Source: Trinickia fusca
GTDB lineage: Bacteria; Pseudomonadota; Gammaproteobacteria; Burkholderiales; Burkholderiaceae
Reading direction: 5' to 3'
Length of the DNA: 64,000 bases
NCBI RefSeq assembly: GCF_003628145.1
Contig: NZ_RBZV01000002.1
Span: 682,001-746,000, forward strand
The first letter of the stretch is position 1. Every line of letters begins with the position of its first letter. Both the position numbers and the translations under genes were made by a program. Positions 9,466-18,886 of the stretch are shown piece by piece. The notes below the pieces were generated by a model. It ran no database searches. It was not told the origin of the DNA and was given only the letters and a program-made list of their open reading frames with translations.

Positions 9466-10448
9466 TGCAATCGATCCAGGCGCAACTTGCCTACTTCGGC
9501 AAGATCCCGTCGCGCGGCGACTTCGTCAAGAGCACGCACAGCCCGCAGCTCCTGCAGACACTCGACCGTTGGGTGGCACAGGCGATGGAACTGCTCGCCG
9601 AAGACCCACGCTGGAAGATCGTCTACGAGAACGCCAAGCCCATGCACTTCGCGTTCCTCGGCTCGCAGAGCAAGCTCGCGATCGCGGGCCACATGATGTC
9701 GAGCCACGACGTCTCGTCGCGGCGCTTTCCGCTGTTGGCGGCAACGGCGCTCGAAGTCGAGCGTCCGCTCGCCTTTCTGGCGCGCAGCCCGCTCGCGTTC
9801 GCACGGCTATGGTCGCGTGCGCAAACCCAGATGCGCGAAGCGCACGACAGCGCCGAACCGACCGCCGCGCTGCAGGCGCTAGGCGACACGCAGGTGCCGA
9901 TCGACGTCGGCGTGACGAACTCGCACGACGGCACGTTCGCCGACTTCCTCGAGCACCAGACGCTCGCGGGCCTCGAGCAGATGCTGCTCGGCAGCGGCCA
10001 CCCGGTGCGGCTGCGCGGCGCGATGCTGGCGCTCGGCTCGCTGCTCAAGCCCGTCATGCAGAGCAAGTCACCGCATCTCGAGCGCGGCCTGACCTTGCCG
10101 CTGCCGAACGAGCCCTTCTATCGCAGCCTCGTCGCCGCGTTCTGGCTCGAGCTCGTGGCGCCGTTTCTCGCGCAGGCCGACTTCGAGATCGCGATCTTCA
10201 TCGGCACGATCGCCGAACGCGAGCGGCTCGTGATCGGCTTCAACGGCGCCTCCGCGAAGACGCTGCACAGCGTCATCGATCCGCAGGCCTATTGTGCGCA
10301 CAACATCGACATCGACGATCCCGAGTGGATCGACGAACATGCCCAGAACGAACATGGAATCAGCAAGCTCGTCAGCTATCTCGACCAACCTCAACTGTCG
10401 CTGCGCATCGCGGTCGACACGTTCCGCGAAGCGTTCATCGGGGCTTGA
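9462..10448 (+). CDS. tagF: T6SS-associated protein TagF (ImpM family)
   Basis: A 328-residue ImpM/DUF2094 protein. The N-terminal signature YFGKIPSRGDFVK is at about 10-22, and the family's WV-QAMELL, FLGSQSKLAIAGHMM and SHDVSSRRFPLL segments follow. TagF is a cytoplasmic regulator; in Pseudomonas it represses T6SS assembly post-translationally unless relieved by phosphorylation signalling. The ATG at 9462 overlaps the tssM stop, showing translational coupling; a second Met codon directly follows and could equally be the start. No ppkA/pppA kinase-phosphatase genes are in the window, so if the repressor role is kept its control lies elsewhere or works differently. Confidence 0.93.
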   Translation: MMQSIQAQLAYFGKIPSRGDFVKSTHSPQLLQTLDRWVAQAMELLAEDPRWKIVYENAKPMHFAFLGSQSKLAIAGHMMSSHDVSSRRFPLLAATALEVERPLAFLARSPLAFARLWSRAQTQMREAHDSAEPTAALQALGDTQVPIDVGVTNSHDGTFADFLEHQTLAGLEQMLLGSGHPVRLRGAMLALGSLLKPVMQSKSPHLERGLTLPLPNEPFYRSLVAAFWLELVAPFLAQADFEIAIFIGTIAERERLVIGFNGASAKTLHSVIDPQAYCAHNIDIDDPEWIDEHAQNEHGISKLVSYLDQPQLSLRIAVDTFREAFIGA

Positions 10449-10452
10449 TGTC

Positions 10453-11388
10453 ATGACGTTCTCTGCTTCCCCGCTCTACAAGCGGCCCGCGCTGGCTGCG
10501 CTCGCCGCGGCCAGCTGCCTGCTGCTGGCCGGCTCCGCGTATGCCGACAACGCCGGCCCCGCCAACGTGACGCCCGTCGACAACAGCGGCATCCGCATCC
10601 ACACCACGGTGTTGCCGCCGCCGAGCCAGCCGCAAGCGGCACAGGCTGCGCCGGCTACGGCGGTCACGCACGTGCCGGCCGCGGCCGACGCGACGCCGGG
10701 CCAAGTGGTCGTCAGCGGCAAGGTGCCCGACGAAGCGACGCGTGACGCGGTGCTCGCGCGCCTGCGCGACACCTACGGCGCGGCCAACGTCGTCGACCAG
10801 ATCGAGATCGGCAGCGTGGCGACGCCGCCGAACTGGAGCGCCAACGTGCAAAAGCTGCTCGGTTCGCAACTGAAGCAGATCAGCAAGGGGCAACTGAAAA
10901 TCGACGGCACGCAGATCGACGTGAAGGGTGAAGTCGGCAACGAAGCGCAGCGCCAGCAGATCGCGAGCGATATGGCCACCGCGCTGAACCCGACCTACAC
11001 GATCCGCAACGCGTTGCGCGTGAGCGCATCGGAACAGAGCGTGCTCGATACGACGCTCGCGAACCGCACGATCGAGTTCGAGACGGGCAGCGCGACGCTG
11101 ACGCCGCAAGGCCGCGCGATCCTCGATCAGATGGCCTCCGCGCTCGTGAAGATGCAGAACAAGACCGTCGAGATCATCGGGCATACCGATAACGCCGGCA
11201 GCCGCGCGTCGAACATCGCGTTGAGCCAGGCGCGCGCCGACGCGGTGAAGGGCTATCTCGTCGCGAAGGGCATCGCCCCGCAGACGATGGCGACGATGGG
11301 GGTCGGCCCCGATCAGCCGATCGCCTCGAACAGCACCGATGACGGCCGCGCACGTAACCGGCGTATCGAGTTCCGCGTCGGCCAGTAA
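10453..11388 (+). CDS. tagN: TagN, OmpA-family peptidoglycan-binding T6SS accessory
   Basis: A 311-residue exported protein. The ATG at 10453 gives a normal signal peptide (KRPALAALAAASCLLLAGSA, cleaved near AYA-DN). An Ala/Pro linker leads into a BON-like segment (GQVVVSGKVPDEATRDAVLARL), then a C-terminal OmpA-like domain with IEFETGSATLTPQGRAILDQ and the peptidoglycan-binding signature IIGHTDNAGSRASNIALSQA. It probably anchors the secretion apparatus to the cell wall, a job done in some species by a C-terminal extension of TssL, which TssL here lacks. It starts 4 bases after the tagF stop and ends the tagX block at a convergent terminator. Longer in-frame starts inside tagF are rejected because they would bury the signal peptide. 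Confidence 0.92.
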   Translation: MTFSASPLYKRPALAALAAASCLLLAGSAYADNAGPANVTPVDNSGIRIHTTVLPPPSQPQAAQAAPATAVTHVPAAADATPGQVVVSGKVPDEATRDAVLARLRDTYGAANVVDQIEIGSVATPPNWSANVQKLLGSQLKQISKGQLKIDGTQIDVKGEVGNEAQRQQIASDMATALNPTYTIRNALRVSASEQSVLDTTLANRTIEFETGSATLTPQGRAILDQMASALVKMQNKTVEIIGHTDNAGSRASNIALSQARADAVKGYLVAKGIAPQTMATMGVGPDQPIASNSTDDGRARNRRIEFRVGQ

Positions 11389-11414
11389 CGACGACGAAGG
11401 CCACGCCACCTGAC

Positions 11415-11450
11415 GACGGGGGCCGTGCTCGAGCGAGCGCGGCCCCCGTC
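11415..11450. terminator. Bidirectional terminator between tagN and tssA
   Basis: Perfect 11-base GC-rich arms GACGGGGGCCG (11415-11425) and CGGCCCCCGTC (11440-11450), with a 14-base loop, in the space where tagN (+) and tssA (-) converge. The following T-run is short, so efficiency is uncertain. Confidence 0.75.
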
Positions 11451-11494
11451 GCCATTTGGGAGGCGGCCTGGCCGCTTCCGTTGGTAACTTGCGC

Positions 11495-12610
11495 TCAGCT
11501 CTCGCCGTCGGTCTTCACGCCGAGCAGCTCGCGAATGTGCGCGAGCGAGCCGTCGTCCTTCACGACCGTCGCCAACCACTTGTGCAGCGGCATGTCGGCC
11601 CACTCGGCGGCCTTCTCGGCCAGATAGGCGGCCGGGCTGTGCGGCTCGGTCGCGCGCAGGAATTGAGCGACGGCACGCAATTGGCGCACGCAATCCGCGC
11701 GGCTCTCGATCGCACCCACTCGAACGGTGGGCGTGGCAACGGGCATGGCGATCTCGTCAATGGGCAGGGTTTTGAAGCTCGGCTCGGTGCGCCCGGCAGC
11801 GGTGGTCTGCGCGTTCGAAGAAGGGGCTTCGGGCTTGGACTCAGGCGTCAATGCACCGATCTCACGCGCGAAGCGTTCGGCCAGGCCATACACGGTTTCG
11901 TAGGCGTCCTTCGTCTGGCGAAAGCTCGGCGCCTGATCGCCGGCACGCTGGTCGAGCTCGGCTTCGAGCGCGCGCAGCGCCGACTCGAACGCTTTCAAAT
12001 CGGCGAGCAAGCTGCGATAGAACGCTACCGGCGTCGCGCGCTTGGACGCGTCGATCTCGTCGATCGAGGGTTTGCCGCGCGCAATCTCGTCGGCCTGATC
12101 GGGATTGCGCTTGATAGCCTGTGCGACGTTCATCGCCACGTCCCAATCGAGTGCGCTATAGCTGGCCGAACTGCTTTGCGTGAGCGGCATGTCACGCAGC
12201 AGCTGCACCGTGCGGCCCACGAGCCAGCTCACGTTGCCGAGCCGGTACTCGGTGTCGTCACCTTCCGGCAATGGATGCAGCGCATCCCAGAAGCGTTCGC
12301 TCAAACCCGCCAGCAGCGTGTAGCCCTGCGTGAGACCGGGCACGCCCTGCTTGATCGCCAGCGCTTCGGTGAGCCACGCCGCGAGCCGCAGGTCCTTCGT
12401 CTGCGAGCTGAGCAGCGTCGTGCAGCGTTCGATGACGAAGCCCCAGTCGGCCTCCTTGATTTCGGTGACCCATTCGCCCTGGTCGAGCGAAGGATCGTCG
12501 AAGCGACGCGCATGCGTGATGGCGTCGAAGTCCGCCGAGAACAGCAGATCTTCGCCGCACGGCGAGGACTCCGACAGCGGAGCGAACAACGGAACGAGAT
12601 CGATCGGCAT
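11495..12610 (-). CDS. tssA: T6SS protein TssA (ImpA N-domain)
   Basis: A 371-residue TssA, which helps baseplate priming and sheath polymerisation or stabilises the distal sheath end. The ImpA_N domain is at the N-terminus (LVPLFAPLSESSPCGEDLLF, about 5-24), and WLVGRTVQLLRDMPL and similar segments follow. The C-terminal region carries AAYLAEKAAEWADMPLHKWL. Start ATG 12610 (MPIDLVPL) is preferred to an upstream codon that would run into tssH. The gap to the tssH stop is a single base, so it is translationally coupled as the last gene of the long minus-strand T6SS block. Confidence 0.95.
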   Translation of the reverse strand: MPIDLVPLFAPLSESSPCGEDLLFSADFDAITHARRFDDPSLDQGEWVTEIKEADWGFVIERCTTLLSSQTKDLRLAAWLTEALAIKQGVPGLTQGYTLLAGLSERFWDALHPLPEGDDTEYRLGNVSWLVGRTVQLLRDMPLTQSSSASYSALDWDVAMNVAQAIKRNPDQADEIARGKPSIDEIDASKRATPVAFYRSLLADLKAFESALRALEAELDQRAGDQAPSFRQTKDAYETVYGLAERFAREIGALTPESKPEAPSSNAQTTAAGRTEPSFKTLPIDEIAMPVATPTVRVGAIESRADCVRQLRAVAQFLRATEPHSPAAYLAEKAAEWADMPLHKWLATVVKDDGSLAHIRELLGVKTDGES

Positions 12611-12611
12611 G

Positions 12612-15269
12612 TCAGGCCACCTTGTATTCGAATTGGCCGGACTCGAGCGCACGCGCCTCGATGCGCTCGATGCGCTCGCCTTGTGCGATGCGGCCCAGCA
12701 CGTGCTGGGCGAGTTCCGGCAGCAGCGTGCCGTTCAGGATGTGATCGACGTTGCGCGCCCCCGAATCGACCTCGGTGCAACGCGCGAGCACGGCATCGAC
12801 CAGCGATTCGTCCCACGCGAACACCGCGCGATGGTTGGCTGCGATGCGATCGCGAATGCGCGAAAGCTTGAGCTCGATGATCTCGGCCAGCACGTCGTCG
12901 GAAATCGGGTAGTACGGCACCACCTTCAACCGGCCCAGGAACGCGGGCTTGAACGCCTTGTACAGCTGCGGACGCAGCGTCTCGGCAAGCTCGTCAGCGC
13001 TCGGCAGTTCTTCGGCAGGCTTGTTCAGGCACGCCTGCATGACGTTCGAAGAGCCCACGTTCGAGGTGAGGATGATCAACGCATGGCGGAAATCGATCTC
13101 GCGCCCTTCGGCGTCGTCGAGCGTGCCCTTGTCGAACACCTGGAAGAACATCTCCAGCACGTCGGGGTGGGCCTTCTCGACCTCGTCGAGCAGCACGACC
13201 GAATACGGATTGCGCCGCACGGCCTCGGTCAGTACGCCACCTTCGCCATAGCCCACGTAGCCGGGCGGCGAGCCCTTCAGGCCCGAGACGCTGTGCGCTT
13301 CCTGATACTCGCTCATGTTGATCGTGACGAGCTTGCGTTCGCCGCCGTACAGGATGTCGGCCAGCGCCAGTGCCGTCTCGGTCTTGCCGACGCCCGACGG
13401 GCCGACGAACAGGAACACGCCGCGCGGCTTGTTCGGGTCCTCGAGGTTGGCACTCGCGGTACGCACGCGCTGTGCAATCGCATCGAGCGCGTGGTCCTGG
13501 CCGATCACGCGCGCCGTCAGCAGATCCTGAAGATTCAGCACCGTGTCGATTTCGTCCTTGACCATGCTGCCGAGCGGAATACCGGTCCACGACGCCACGA
13601 TCTGAGCCACGACATGCGCATCGACCTGCAACGGCACCATCGGGTGCGCTTGCTGCAACGCCTGCAATTCGCCCGTCGCCTGGGCTAGCGCCGCACGCGC
13701 GGTCCCGGCCTGATCGGGCGAGGCCGCCTCCAGCTCGCAGCGCAGCGTGCCGATGCGCGTGACGAGCGCACGCTCCTGTTCATAGCGGGCCTCATCGAGC
13801 GCCAGCCCGGTCACGTCGGTGTCGCGCGCGCGGCGCAACTCGGCCAGGCGCTCCTCGTGCGCGGCGCCCGTCATGCCCGTGGCCGTTTCGCGCTCGAGCG
13901 AGGCGATCTCGACGTCGATGCGCTCGATCCGCTTGCGCGCATCGTCGATCGCAGCCGGTGTCGAGCCGTGCGCGAGCGCGACCTTGGCGCAGGCCGTATC
14001 GAGCACGCCGATCGCCTTGTCGGGCAGTTGCCGCCCCGTAATGTAGCGATGCGACAGCCGCACGGCCTCGGTGATCGCTTCGTCGAGAATGCGAACCTTG
14101 AAGTGCGCTTCCATGCGCGCGGCCAGGCCCCGCACCATCGCGGCCGCCAGCATCTCGTTCGGCTCCTCGATCTTCACGACCTGGAAGCGCCGTGCGAGCG
14201 CCACGTCTTTCTCGAAGTACTTGCGATATTCGCTCCACGTGGTCGCGGCGATCGTGCGCAGCTCGCCGCGCGCGAGGGCCGGCTTGAGCAGGTTGGCCGC
14301 ATCGTTCTGGCCCGCCTGTCCGCCGGCGCCGATGATCGTATGCGCCTCGTCGATGAACAGCACGATCGGCACCGCGCTCTTCTTCACTTCGTCGATCACG
14401 TTCTTCAGGCGGTTCTCGAACTCGCCCTTCACGCTGGCCCCGGCTTGCAGCAGCCCCATGTCGAGCACATGCAGCGCAACGCCCACCAGCGGCCCCGGCA
14501 CATCGCCGGCCGCGATGCGCAGCGCCAACCCCTCGACGACGGCCGTCTTGCCGACGCCGGCTTCGCCCGTGAGGATCGGATTGTTCTGGCGGCGGCGCAT
14601 CAGGATGTCGATGGTCTGCCGGATCTCGGCTTCGCGGCCGATCACGGGATCGATGTTGCCTTCGCGCGCGCGTTGCGTGAGGTTGGTCGTGTACGTGTCG
14701 AGCGCCGGCGTTTTCGAGGCGCCAGGCTGCGGGATCGGATCGGACGCCGCATCGAGCGCGCCCGCCCCCTCACCGGCTTCGACCGCGCGCATCGCTTCGC
14801 TCGATCCCGCCGTCGTCTCGTCGAACTTGTGCTTCAGATGCTCGACGGCGATGCGCGAGAACACCGACGACATCCGCTGCGCGAACTGCGCGAGATCGGG
14901 GGCGACCAGCAAAGCGAGCAGCAAGTGCCCCGAGCGGATGCGCGCCGCCTGCGAATCGAGCGAGGCGATGAGCCAGGCCTGTTCGAACAGTGCGATCAGA
15001 TGCGGCGAAAAGACGGGCGTGCGCGTGTTGCCGGTCTTCAAGCCTTCGAGCTCGCGTTCGAGATCGCTGCGCAGCATGTCGACACTGAGCTTGTTCGTGC
15101 GCAGCACGACACACAAGTCGCTCGTCTTGTCCTCGAGCAGCGTGAGGAACAGATGTTCGAGATCCACTTCGTAGTGGCCGCGCGCGAGGCAGAGGCTCGC
15201 GGCGCGCGTGGCCGCATCGAGGCAAAGCGCGTCGAGCTTGGCGATCAGGGTCTTCAAAGGCGTGCTCAT
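12612..15269 (-). CDS. tssH: T6SS sheath-disassembly AAA+ ATPase TssH (ClpV)
   Basis: An 885-residue ClpB-type Hsp100 ATPase that recycles contracted TssB/TssC sheaths. The N-terminal Clp-N-like domain (LKTLIAKLDALCLDAATRAA) is followed by AAA-1 with Walker A GEAGVGKTA and Walker B VLFIDEAHT, a middle domain, and AAA-2 with GPSGVGKTE and LLDEVEKAHPDV; a D2-small domain ends the protein. Start ATG 15269 (MSTPLKTL) is chosen: the reading frame stays open 99 bases further, but that extension lies inside tssG and has no family similarity. All catalytic motifs are intact. Confidence 0.97.
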   Translation of the reverse strand: MSTPLKTLIAKLDALCLDAATRAASLCLARGHYEVDLEHLFLTLLEDKTSDLCVVLRTNKLSVDMLRSDLERELEGLKTGNTRTPVFSPHLIALFEQAWLIASLDSQAARIRSGHLLLALLVAPDLAQFAQRMSSVFSRIAVEHLKHKFDETTAGSSEAMRAVEAGEGAGALDAASDPIPQPGASKTPALDTYTTNLTQRAREGNIDPVIGREAEIRQTIDILMRRRQNNPILTGEAGVGKTAVVEGLALRIAAGDVPGPLVGVALHVLDMGLLQAGASVKGEFENRLKNVIDEVKKSAVPIVLFIDEAHTIIGAGGQAGQNDAANLLKPALARGELRTIAATTWSEYRKYFEKDVALARRFQVVKIEEPNEMLAAAMVRGLAARMEAHFKVRILDEAITEAVRLSHRYITGRQLPDKAIGVLDTACAKVALAHGSTPAAIDDARKRIERIDVEIASLERETATGMTGAAHEERLAELRRARDTDVTGLALDEARYEQERALVTRIGTLRCELEAASPDQAGTARAALAQATGELQALQQAHPMVPLQVDAHVVAQIVASWTGIPLGSMVKDEIDTVLNLQDLLTARVIGQDHALDAIAQRVRTASANLEDPNKPRGVFLFVGPSGVGKTETALALADILYGGERKLVTINMSEYQEAHSVSGLKGSPPGYVGYGEGGVLTEAVRRNPYSVVLLDEVEKAHPDVLEMFFQVFDKGTLDDAEGREIDFRHALIILTSNVGSSNVMQACLNKPAEELPSADELAETLRPQLYKAFKPAFLGRLKVVPYYPISDDVLAEIIELKLSRIRDRIAANHRAVFAWDESLVDAVLARCTEVDSGARNVDHILNGTLLPELAQHVLGRIAQGERIERIEARALESGQFEYKVA

Positions 15270-15294
15270 GAATGGGCAGTCCGTTCTCGTAAGG

Positions 15295-16380
15295 TCAATG
15301 GATGACGTGTAGGTCGTAACGTGCGTCGTCGCGATCGCGTTCGCTCTCGCGCGTGGAAAGGAAGGCATCCCAGCCGAGCCGCGAGCCGTGGCCGAGCCGG
15401 CTCGCGCCGACCTCCTCGCGGGCCAGCACCAGCGATACCTCGTATTCGAGCGTGACGCCGGCGAGCAGCAGCAACATGCGTTCGAGCGCGGCCGCGCGCG
15501 GGGCGCCGGGCAGAAAGGCTTCGTAATCCTGCTTGCTCAAAGGCCCGATCACGAGTCGCGCGCGCATGTCGCGCTGCCAGACCCGCTCGCCGGCCAGTGC
15601 CGTCGCGCCGAGTGCCACGTTCGCGCTCCCGAGCACGCTCAAACGCTCGCGCGGCACGTCGTACCACTTGCCGACGAACTGCTCGACGCGCACGGGCACA
15701 CGGAAATACTCGGCCAGCGTGCGTTGCAGATAGACGGCCGACATCGGGCGATGCCGCACCGGCAGCGCGTAGCCCGCGATCGCCTCGTCGAGCAGCGCGC
15801 CGCGACCCTGCTGCAGCTCGGCACGCGTGGGCGCGTCGGTCACCCCCGCGAGCGCCAGGAGCAGCGGCAAATAGCGCTCGTCCTTGTCGAGCTCGTAGTG
15901 AAACGGCAGTCGGTACTTCTTCCAGGCCGCGTAAAAGAGGGCTGTCGCGCGGTTCGAAAACACATCGAAGAACTCGCGCGCGGCCGAATCGCGCTGGGTG
16001 TATTCGCGCGCGATCAGCTGCTCGGTGTAGTGCAGCGGCAAAGCGCCCTGCTGGCCGAGCAGGCCGAAGAAAGACGGCGTCAGATCGACGCGCGAGAGCG
16101 CGCCTTGCGACACCGCCTCGCGGCGCTCTTCGTCGCCCGCCAGCGCGGCCCCACTCTTGCCGTAGGGCGTCGCGCGCTCGAGCTCGCTCGGCGCGAACGT
16201 CAGCGACAGTGTGTTGCGAAACACGATGCGTTGCGCGACACGCTCGCCCGGACGGCCTGGGGCACGCTGCGAGAACCACTTCTCGAGCATCCGCACGGCC
16301 TGAAAGAACTGGAAGCGATACGGCTCGCTAAGGAGCCGCTCGACTACGCCAGCATCGACTCTGCGCTGCGCGGCTTGCAT
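15295..16380 (-). CDS. tssG: T6SS baseplate protein TssG (ImpH/VasB)
   Basis: A 361-residue TssG, part of the baseplate wedge with TssE, TssF and TssK. The N-terminal signature RLLSEPYRFQFFQAVRMLEK is at about 15-34, and family segments FGLLGQQGALPLHYTEQL and FYAAWKKYRLPFHYE follow. The start is set at ATG 16380 (MQAAQRRVDAG), which overlaps the 3' end of tssF by 37 bases; the frame remains open far upstream, but those residues are Arg/Ala shadow sequence antisense in character to tssF. Twenty-five bases separate it from tssH. Confidence 0.94.
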   Translation of the reverse strand: MQAAQRRVDAGVVERLLSEPYRFQFFQAVRMLEKWFSQRAPGRPGERVAQRIVFRNTLSLTFAPSELERATPYGKSGAALAGDEERREAVSQGALSRVDLTPSFFGLLGQQGALPLHYTEQLIAREYTQRDSAAREFFDVFSNRATALFYAAWKKYRLPFHYELDKDERYLPLLLALAGVTDAPTRAELQQGRGALLDEAIAGYALPVRHRPMSAVYLQRTLAEYFRVPVRVEQFVGKWYDVPRERLSVLGSANVALGATALAGERVWQRDMRARLVIGPLSKQDYEAFLPGAPRAAALERMLLLLAGVTLEYEVSLVLAREEVGASRLGHGSRLGWDAFLSTRESERDRDDARYDLHVIH

Positions 16381-18242
16381 CGCATGATCTCCTCGCCGGT
16401 CCGCTTGGACACGGCAACCAATTGCACAAAGCTGTTCAGGTGGACGTACAGCCCAAAAAACGTGTCGAGCACACGCACGAATGACGCGAGACTCGTGCCG
16501 ACGAAGTTGGCTTCGTCGACCGTCACGCGGATCTCCATGCCACGCACGAACGTCGCGAATGGCTGCCCGGGCAGCCACTGGACGGCGCCGCGTTGTTCGA
16601 TGCCGACGAGCCCTTCGATATGGCGTGCCGACACGGCGCTGCGCCGCAGGTCGTACAGCACCAGTATTTCCTTGAGCGCGGCGAGCCCTTGCTCCGCCAG
16701 CGACACATGGTTCAGCGCCAGATGCGCCACGAGCCGCCAATGCATCAACGGCCCGCGCGGCACGCGCACGCTCGGTGTAGGGCGGCTCAGCATCGCAATG
16801 GGGCCGGCCCGCTTCGTACCGGGCGTATCGTCGGCGCCGTGCGTCTCCTCGACGAACAGATCGCCCCCCTCGAGCCCGATCGCGAGCGCAGCGGGCCAGT
16901 CGCGGTTCGTGCAGGTGAGCGCGAGGCTCAGCGTATCGGTCCGCGACTCACCCGGTTCGAAGTCGGCATCGACCAGCGAGATCTCCGTTTCGTAGCCGGG
17001 ACTCACGCGTGCCACCTCGTCATCGCGTCGCGCGAACCAGTACCGACCCGTGCGCGCGAGCTCGTCGTGATGCAATGCGTAGAACGGCCGGAATTCGGTG
17101 ACGGTCTGCATAGACTGCGTATCGGCGCACTCCTTGACCAGATGCACGCGATCGATCGAATACACCTCGTAGGCATCGGCACGGCGCGCAGCGGCCAGCA
17201 CCGGATACGACACGGCCTCGTGGCTCACGTGGATCGGCTCGCCGCGCTGCGCGAACAGGTTCACGACCGGCGTGCAAAAGAGCCGCAGATGATGCCGCGC
17301 CAGCGTTTCGATCAAGCGCGCGAGGTGTGCCTCGCCGCGCATCTCGCCGAGCACGACGTGCAGCGTGATGCGCATGCAGCGTTCGCTCGCGCGCAGCATC
17401 GCGCCCAGATCGAAGTCGATGAAGTTGAACTTGTCGGGAAACGCGAAGTATTCGGTCAGCAGGCGGTAGGCACTGTGCGACTTCGCAGGGAAGTCGATGA
17501 GCGCCTCGTCGTCGGCGAAACCCGCTTGCGCAACCGGCACCGCGGCGAGCGGCGTCCAGCGACGCCCCGTGCCGGTTTCGACGTAAGCCGCGCTCGCGTT
17601 GATGAACAGGCAGTCGGCCAGCGCGGCAATGAACGATTGCTCGCCGTGCAGATAGGCGCGCAACGTGTCGAGGCCGATGGCGGAGAAGTCGACGCCGCTC
17701 GTCGTCTCGAACGTGAACGAGAGCACGCCCGAGGCATTGCCGGGCAGCACGGCCGCCTCCGGGCCGAGCGCACCTAGCGGGGTGTATTGGGCATCGGCGA
17801 TACGCACAGGCGCAATCGCCACGTCGTAGGCCGTGCGGAAGCGGCACCGCACGCCGCGAAGCTCGCGCGTCTCGAGCAGCGTGCCGCGTGCGATCGTGGC
17901 GACCCGATGCGCGTGCTCGAGGTCTTCCGCGTCTTTCGCCCCTTCGACGTCCTGCGCGCCGAATTGTGCGATCGAGCATGACGGAAATGGCCGCAGATAG
18001 TGCGGATACAGCACTTCGAGCAGTGCTTCGGTGAATTCGGGGTACTCGTCCGCGAGCTTCTTGTTGATGCGCGCGCCCAGCAGGGCGAACGAATCGATCA
18101 TGCGCTCGACGTGCGGATCGTCGCTTTGCTCGCCCCCGGTCGCCAGATGCGACGCGATCTTTGGATATCGCTCGGCGAATTCGCGCGAATACTGGCGCAA
18201 AAACGCCAGCTCGCGCTCGTAGTAAGGCAGCAACGCTTCCAT
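16344..18242 (-). CDS. tssF: T6SS baseplate protein TssF (ImpG/VasA)
   Basis: A 632-residue TssF, the usual length. It begins with the characteristic MEALLPYYERELAFLRQY and FAERYPKIASHL, then DPHVERMIDSFALLGARI and YPEFTEALLEVLYPHYLRPF. The C-terminal domain contains LLMHWRL-type and VDEANFVGTSLASFVRVLDT segments. It forms the baseplate wedge with TssG and connects the inner tube to the sheath. The start is ATG 18242; tssG begins before this gene stops, so the two subunits, which work in a 2:1 complex in characterised systems, are translationally coupled. Confidence 0.96.
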   Translation of the reverse strand: MEALLPYYERELAFLRQYSREFAERYPKIASHLATGGEQSDDPHVERMIDSFALLGARINKKLADEYPEFTEALLEVLYPHYLRPFPSCSIAQFGAQDVEGAKDAEDLEHAHRVATIARGTLLETRELRGVRCRFRTAYDVAIAPVRIADAQYTPLGALGPEAAVLPGNASGVLSFTFETTSGVDFSAIGLDTLRAYLHGEQSFIAALADCLFINASAAYVETGTGRRWTPLAAVPVAQAGFADDEALIDFPAKSHSAYRLLTEYFAFPDKFNFIDFDLGAMLRASERCMRITLHVVLGEMRGEAHLARLIETLARHHLRLFCTPVVNLFAQRGEPIHVSHEAVSYPVLAAARRADAYEVYSIDRVHLVKECADTQSMQTVTEFRPFYALHHDELARTGRYWFARRDDEVARVSPGYETEISLVDADFEPGESRTDTLSLALTCTNRDWPAALAIGLEGGDLFVEETHGADDTPGTKRAGPIAMLSRPTPSVRVPRGPLMHWRLVAHLALNHVSLAEQGLAALKEILVLYDLRRSAVSARHIEGLVGIEQRGAVQWLPGQPFATFVRGMEIRVTVDEANFVGTSLASFVRVLDTFFGLYVHLNSFVQLVAVSKRTGEEIMRCKPRSAESMLA

Positions 18243-18285
18243 CGATATTCCCCGAGCGTGCGCTCGTCTTTACTTTAGGGCCTGT

Positions 18286-18798
18286 TCACCCTGCTTCGCG
18301 CACGCGGCCACGCGTGGCATCGAGGGCCCGGCCCGCTCGCGTGACGGAGTATTGCAGCGTCGATGCCTGCAGCATCGCGTCGAAGCTGACGGGCTCTTCG
18401 GCCGGATGCACGACGAGCTTCGCGCGAATGCCGAAGTAAAGCGCGTTGGTCGATTGTCCGTTTATTTCGAGTGCGACGACGACGTCGCGCAAGCGCGGTT
18501 CGTGCCGTGCGATGGCTTGCCGGATCGAATCGCAGATGAACGTGCGATCGTCGTGGCTGACGAGGCTCAAGCCCGCGAAATCGTTGAGACCGTAGGTCAG
18601 CACCGAGCGCTGGCATTCGGTCAGTTTGACGAGGTCGTGCTCGGTCAACACGATGCGCGTGTTCAGCAGCGCTTCCACATCGCGCGCCACGCGGCTCTTG
18701 AGCTCGTCCAGCGACAATTGCCGCATCGCCGCCGGAGCCGGCGAACGGGGATCGTCGTCGAACAGCTTATCGAGCAAGCTCGGTTCGAATCGCTTCAT
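18286..18798 (-). CDS. tssE: T6SS baseplate protein TssE (gp25-like)
   Basis: A 170-residue gp25-like protein that caps the sheath at the baseplate. The conserved core reads ALLNTRIVLTEHDL, then LTYGLNDFAGLSLVSHDDRT and the VVALEINGQSTNALYFGIRA strand. Start ATG 18798 (MKRFEPSLLDKLFDDDP) gives the typical positively charged N-terminus of this family. It is separated from hcp by 88 bases carrying strong RNA hairpins and from tssF by 43 bases. Confidence 0.94.
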   Translation of the reverse strand: MKRFEPSLLDKLFDDDPRSPAPAAMRQLSLDELKSRVARDVEALLNTRIVLTEHDLVKLTECQRSVLTYGLNDFAGLSLVSHDDRTFICDSIRQAIARHEPRLRDVVVALEINGQSTNALYFGIRAKLVVHPAEEPVSFDAMLQASTLQYSVTRAGRALDATRGRVREAG

Positions 18799-18803
18799 CG
18801 GAC

Positions 18804-18868
18804 AGCGCTCGCGCCCCTCTCGTCATGACAAGCGCGAAGCGCTCAGCGGCTCGAGGGCCGCGAGCGCT
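18804..18868 (-). other. Nested hairpins between hcp and tssE
   Basis: Outer arms of 10 bases, AGCGCTCGCG (18804-18813) and CGCGAGCGCT (18859-18868), enclose a smaller hairpin AGCGC-gaa-GCGCT (18831-18843). In the minus-strand transcript this sits just after hcp and before tssE. There is no T-run. It may trim read-through or protect the hcp message, matching the need for far more Hcp than baseplate protein. Confidence 0.55.
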
Positions 18869-18886
18869 CCACGCGAGTTGCGGCAA

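Noticed and set aside
15270-15368. 33-residue N-terminal extension of TssH
   Set aside because: Lies within tssG, has no ClpV similarity; MSTPLKTL at 15269 is the family start.
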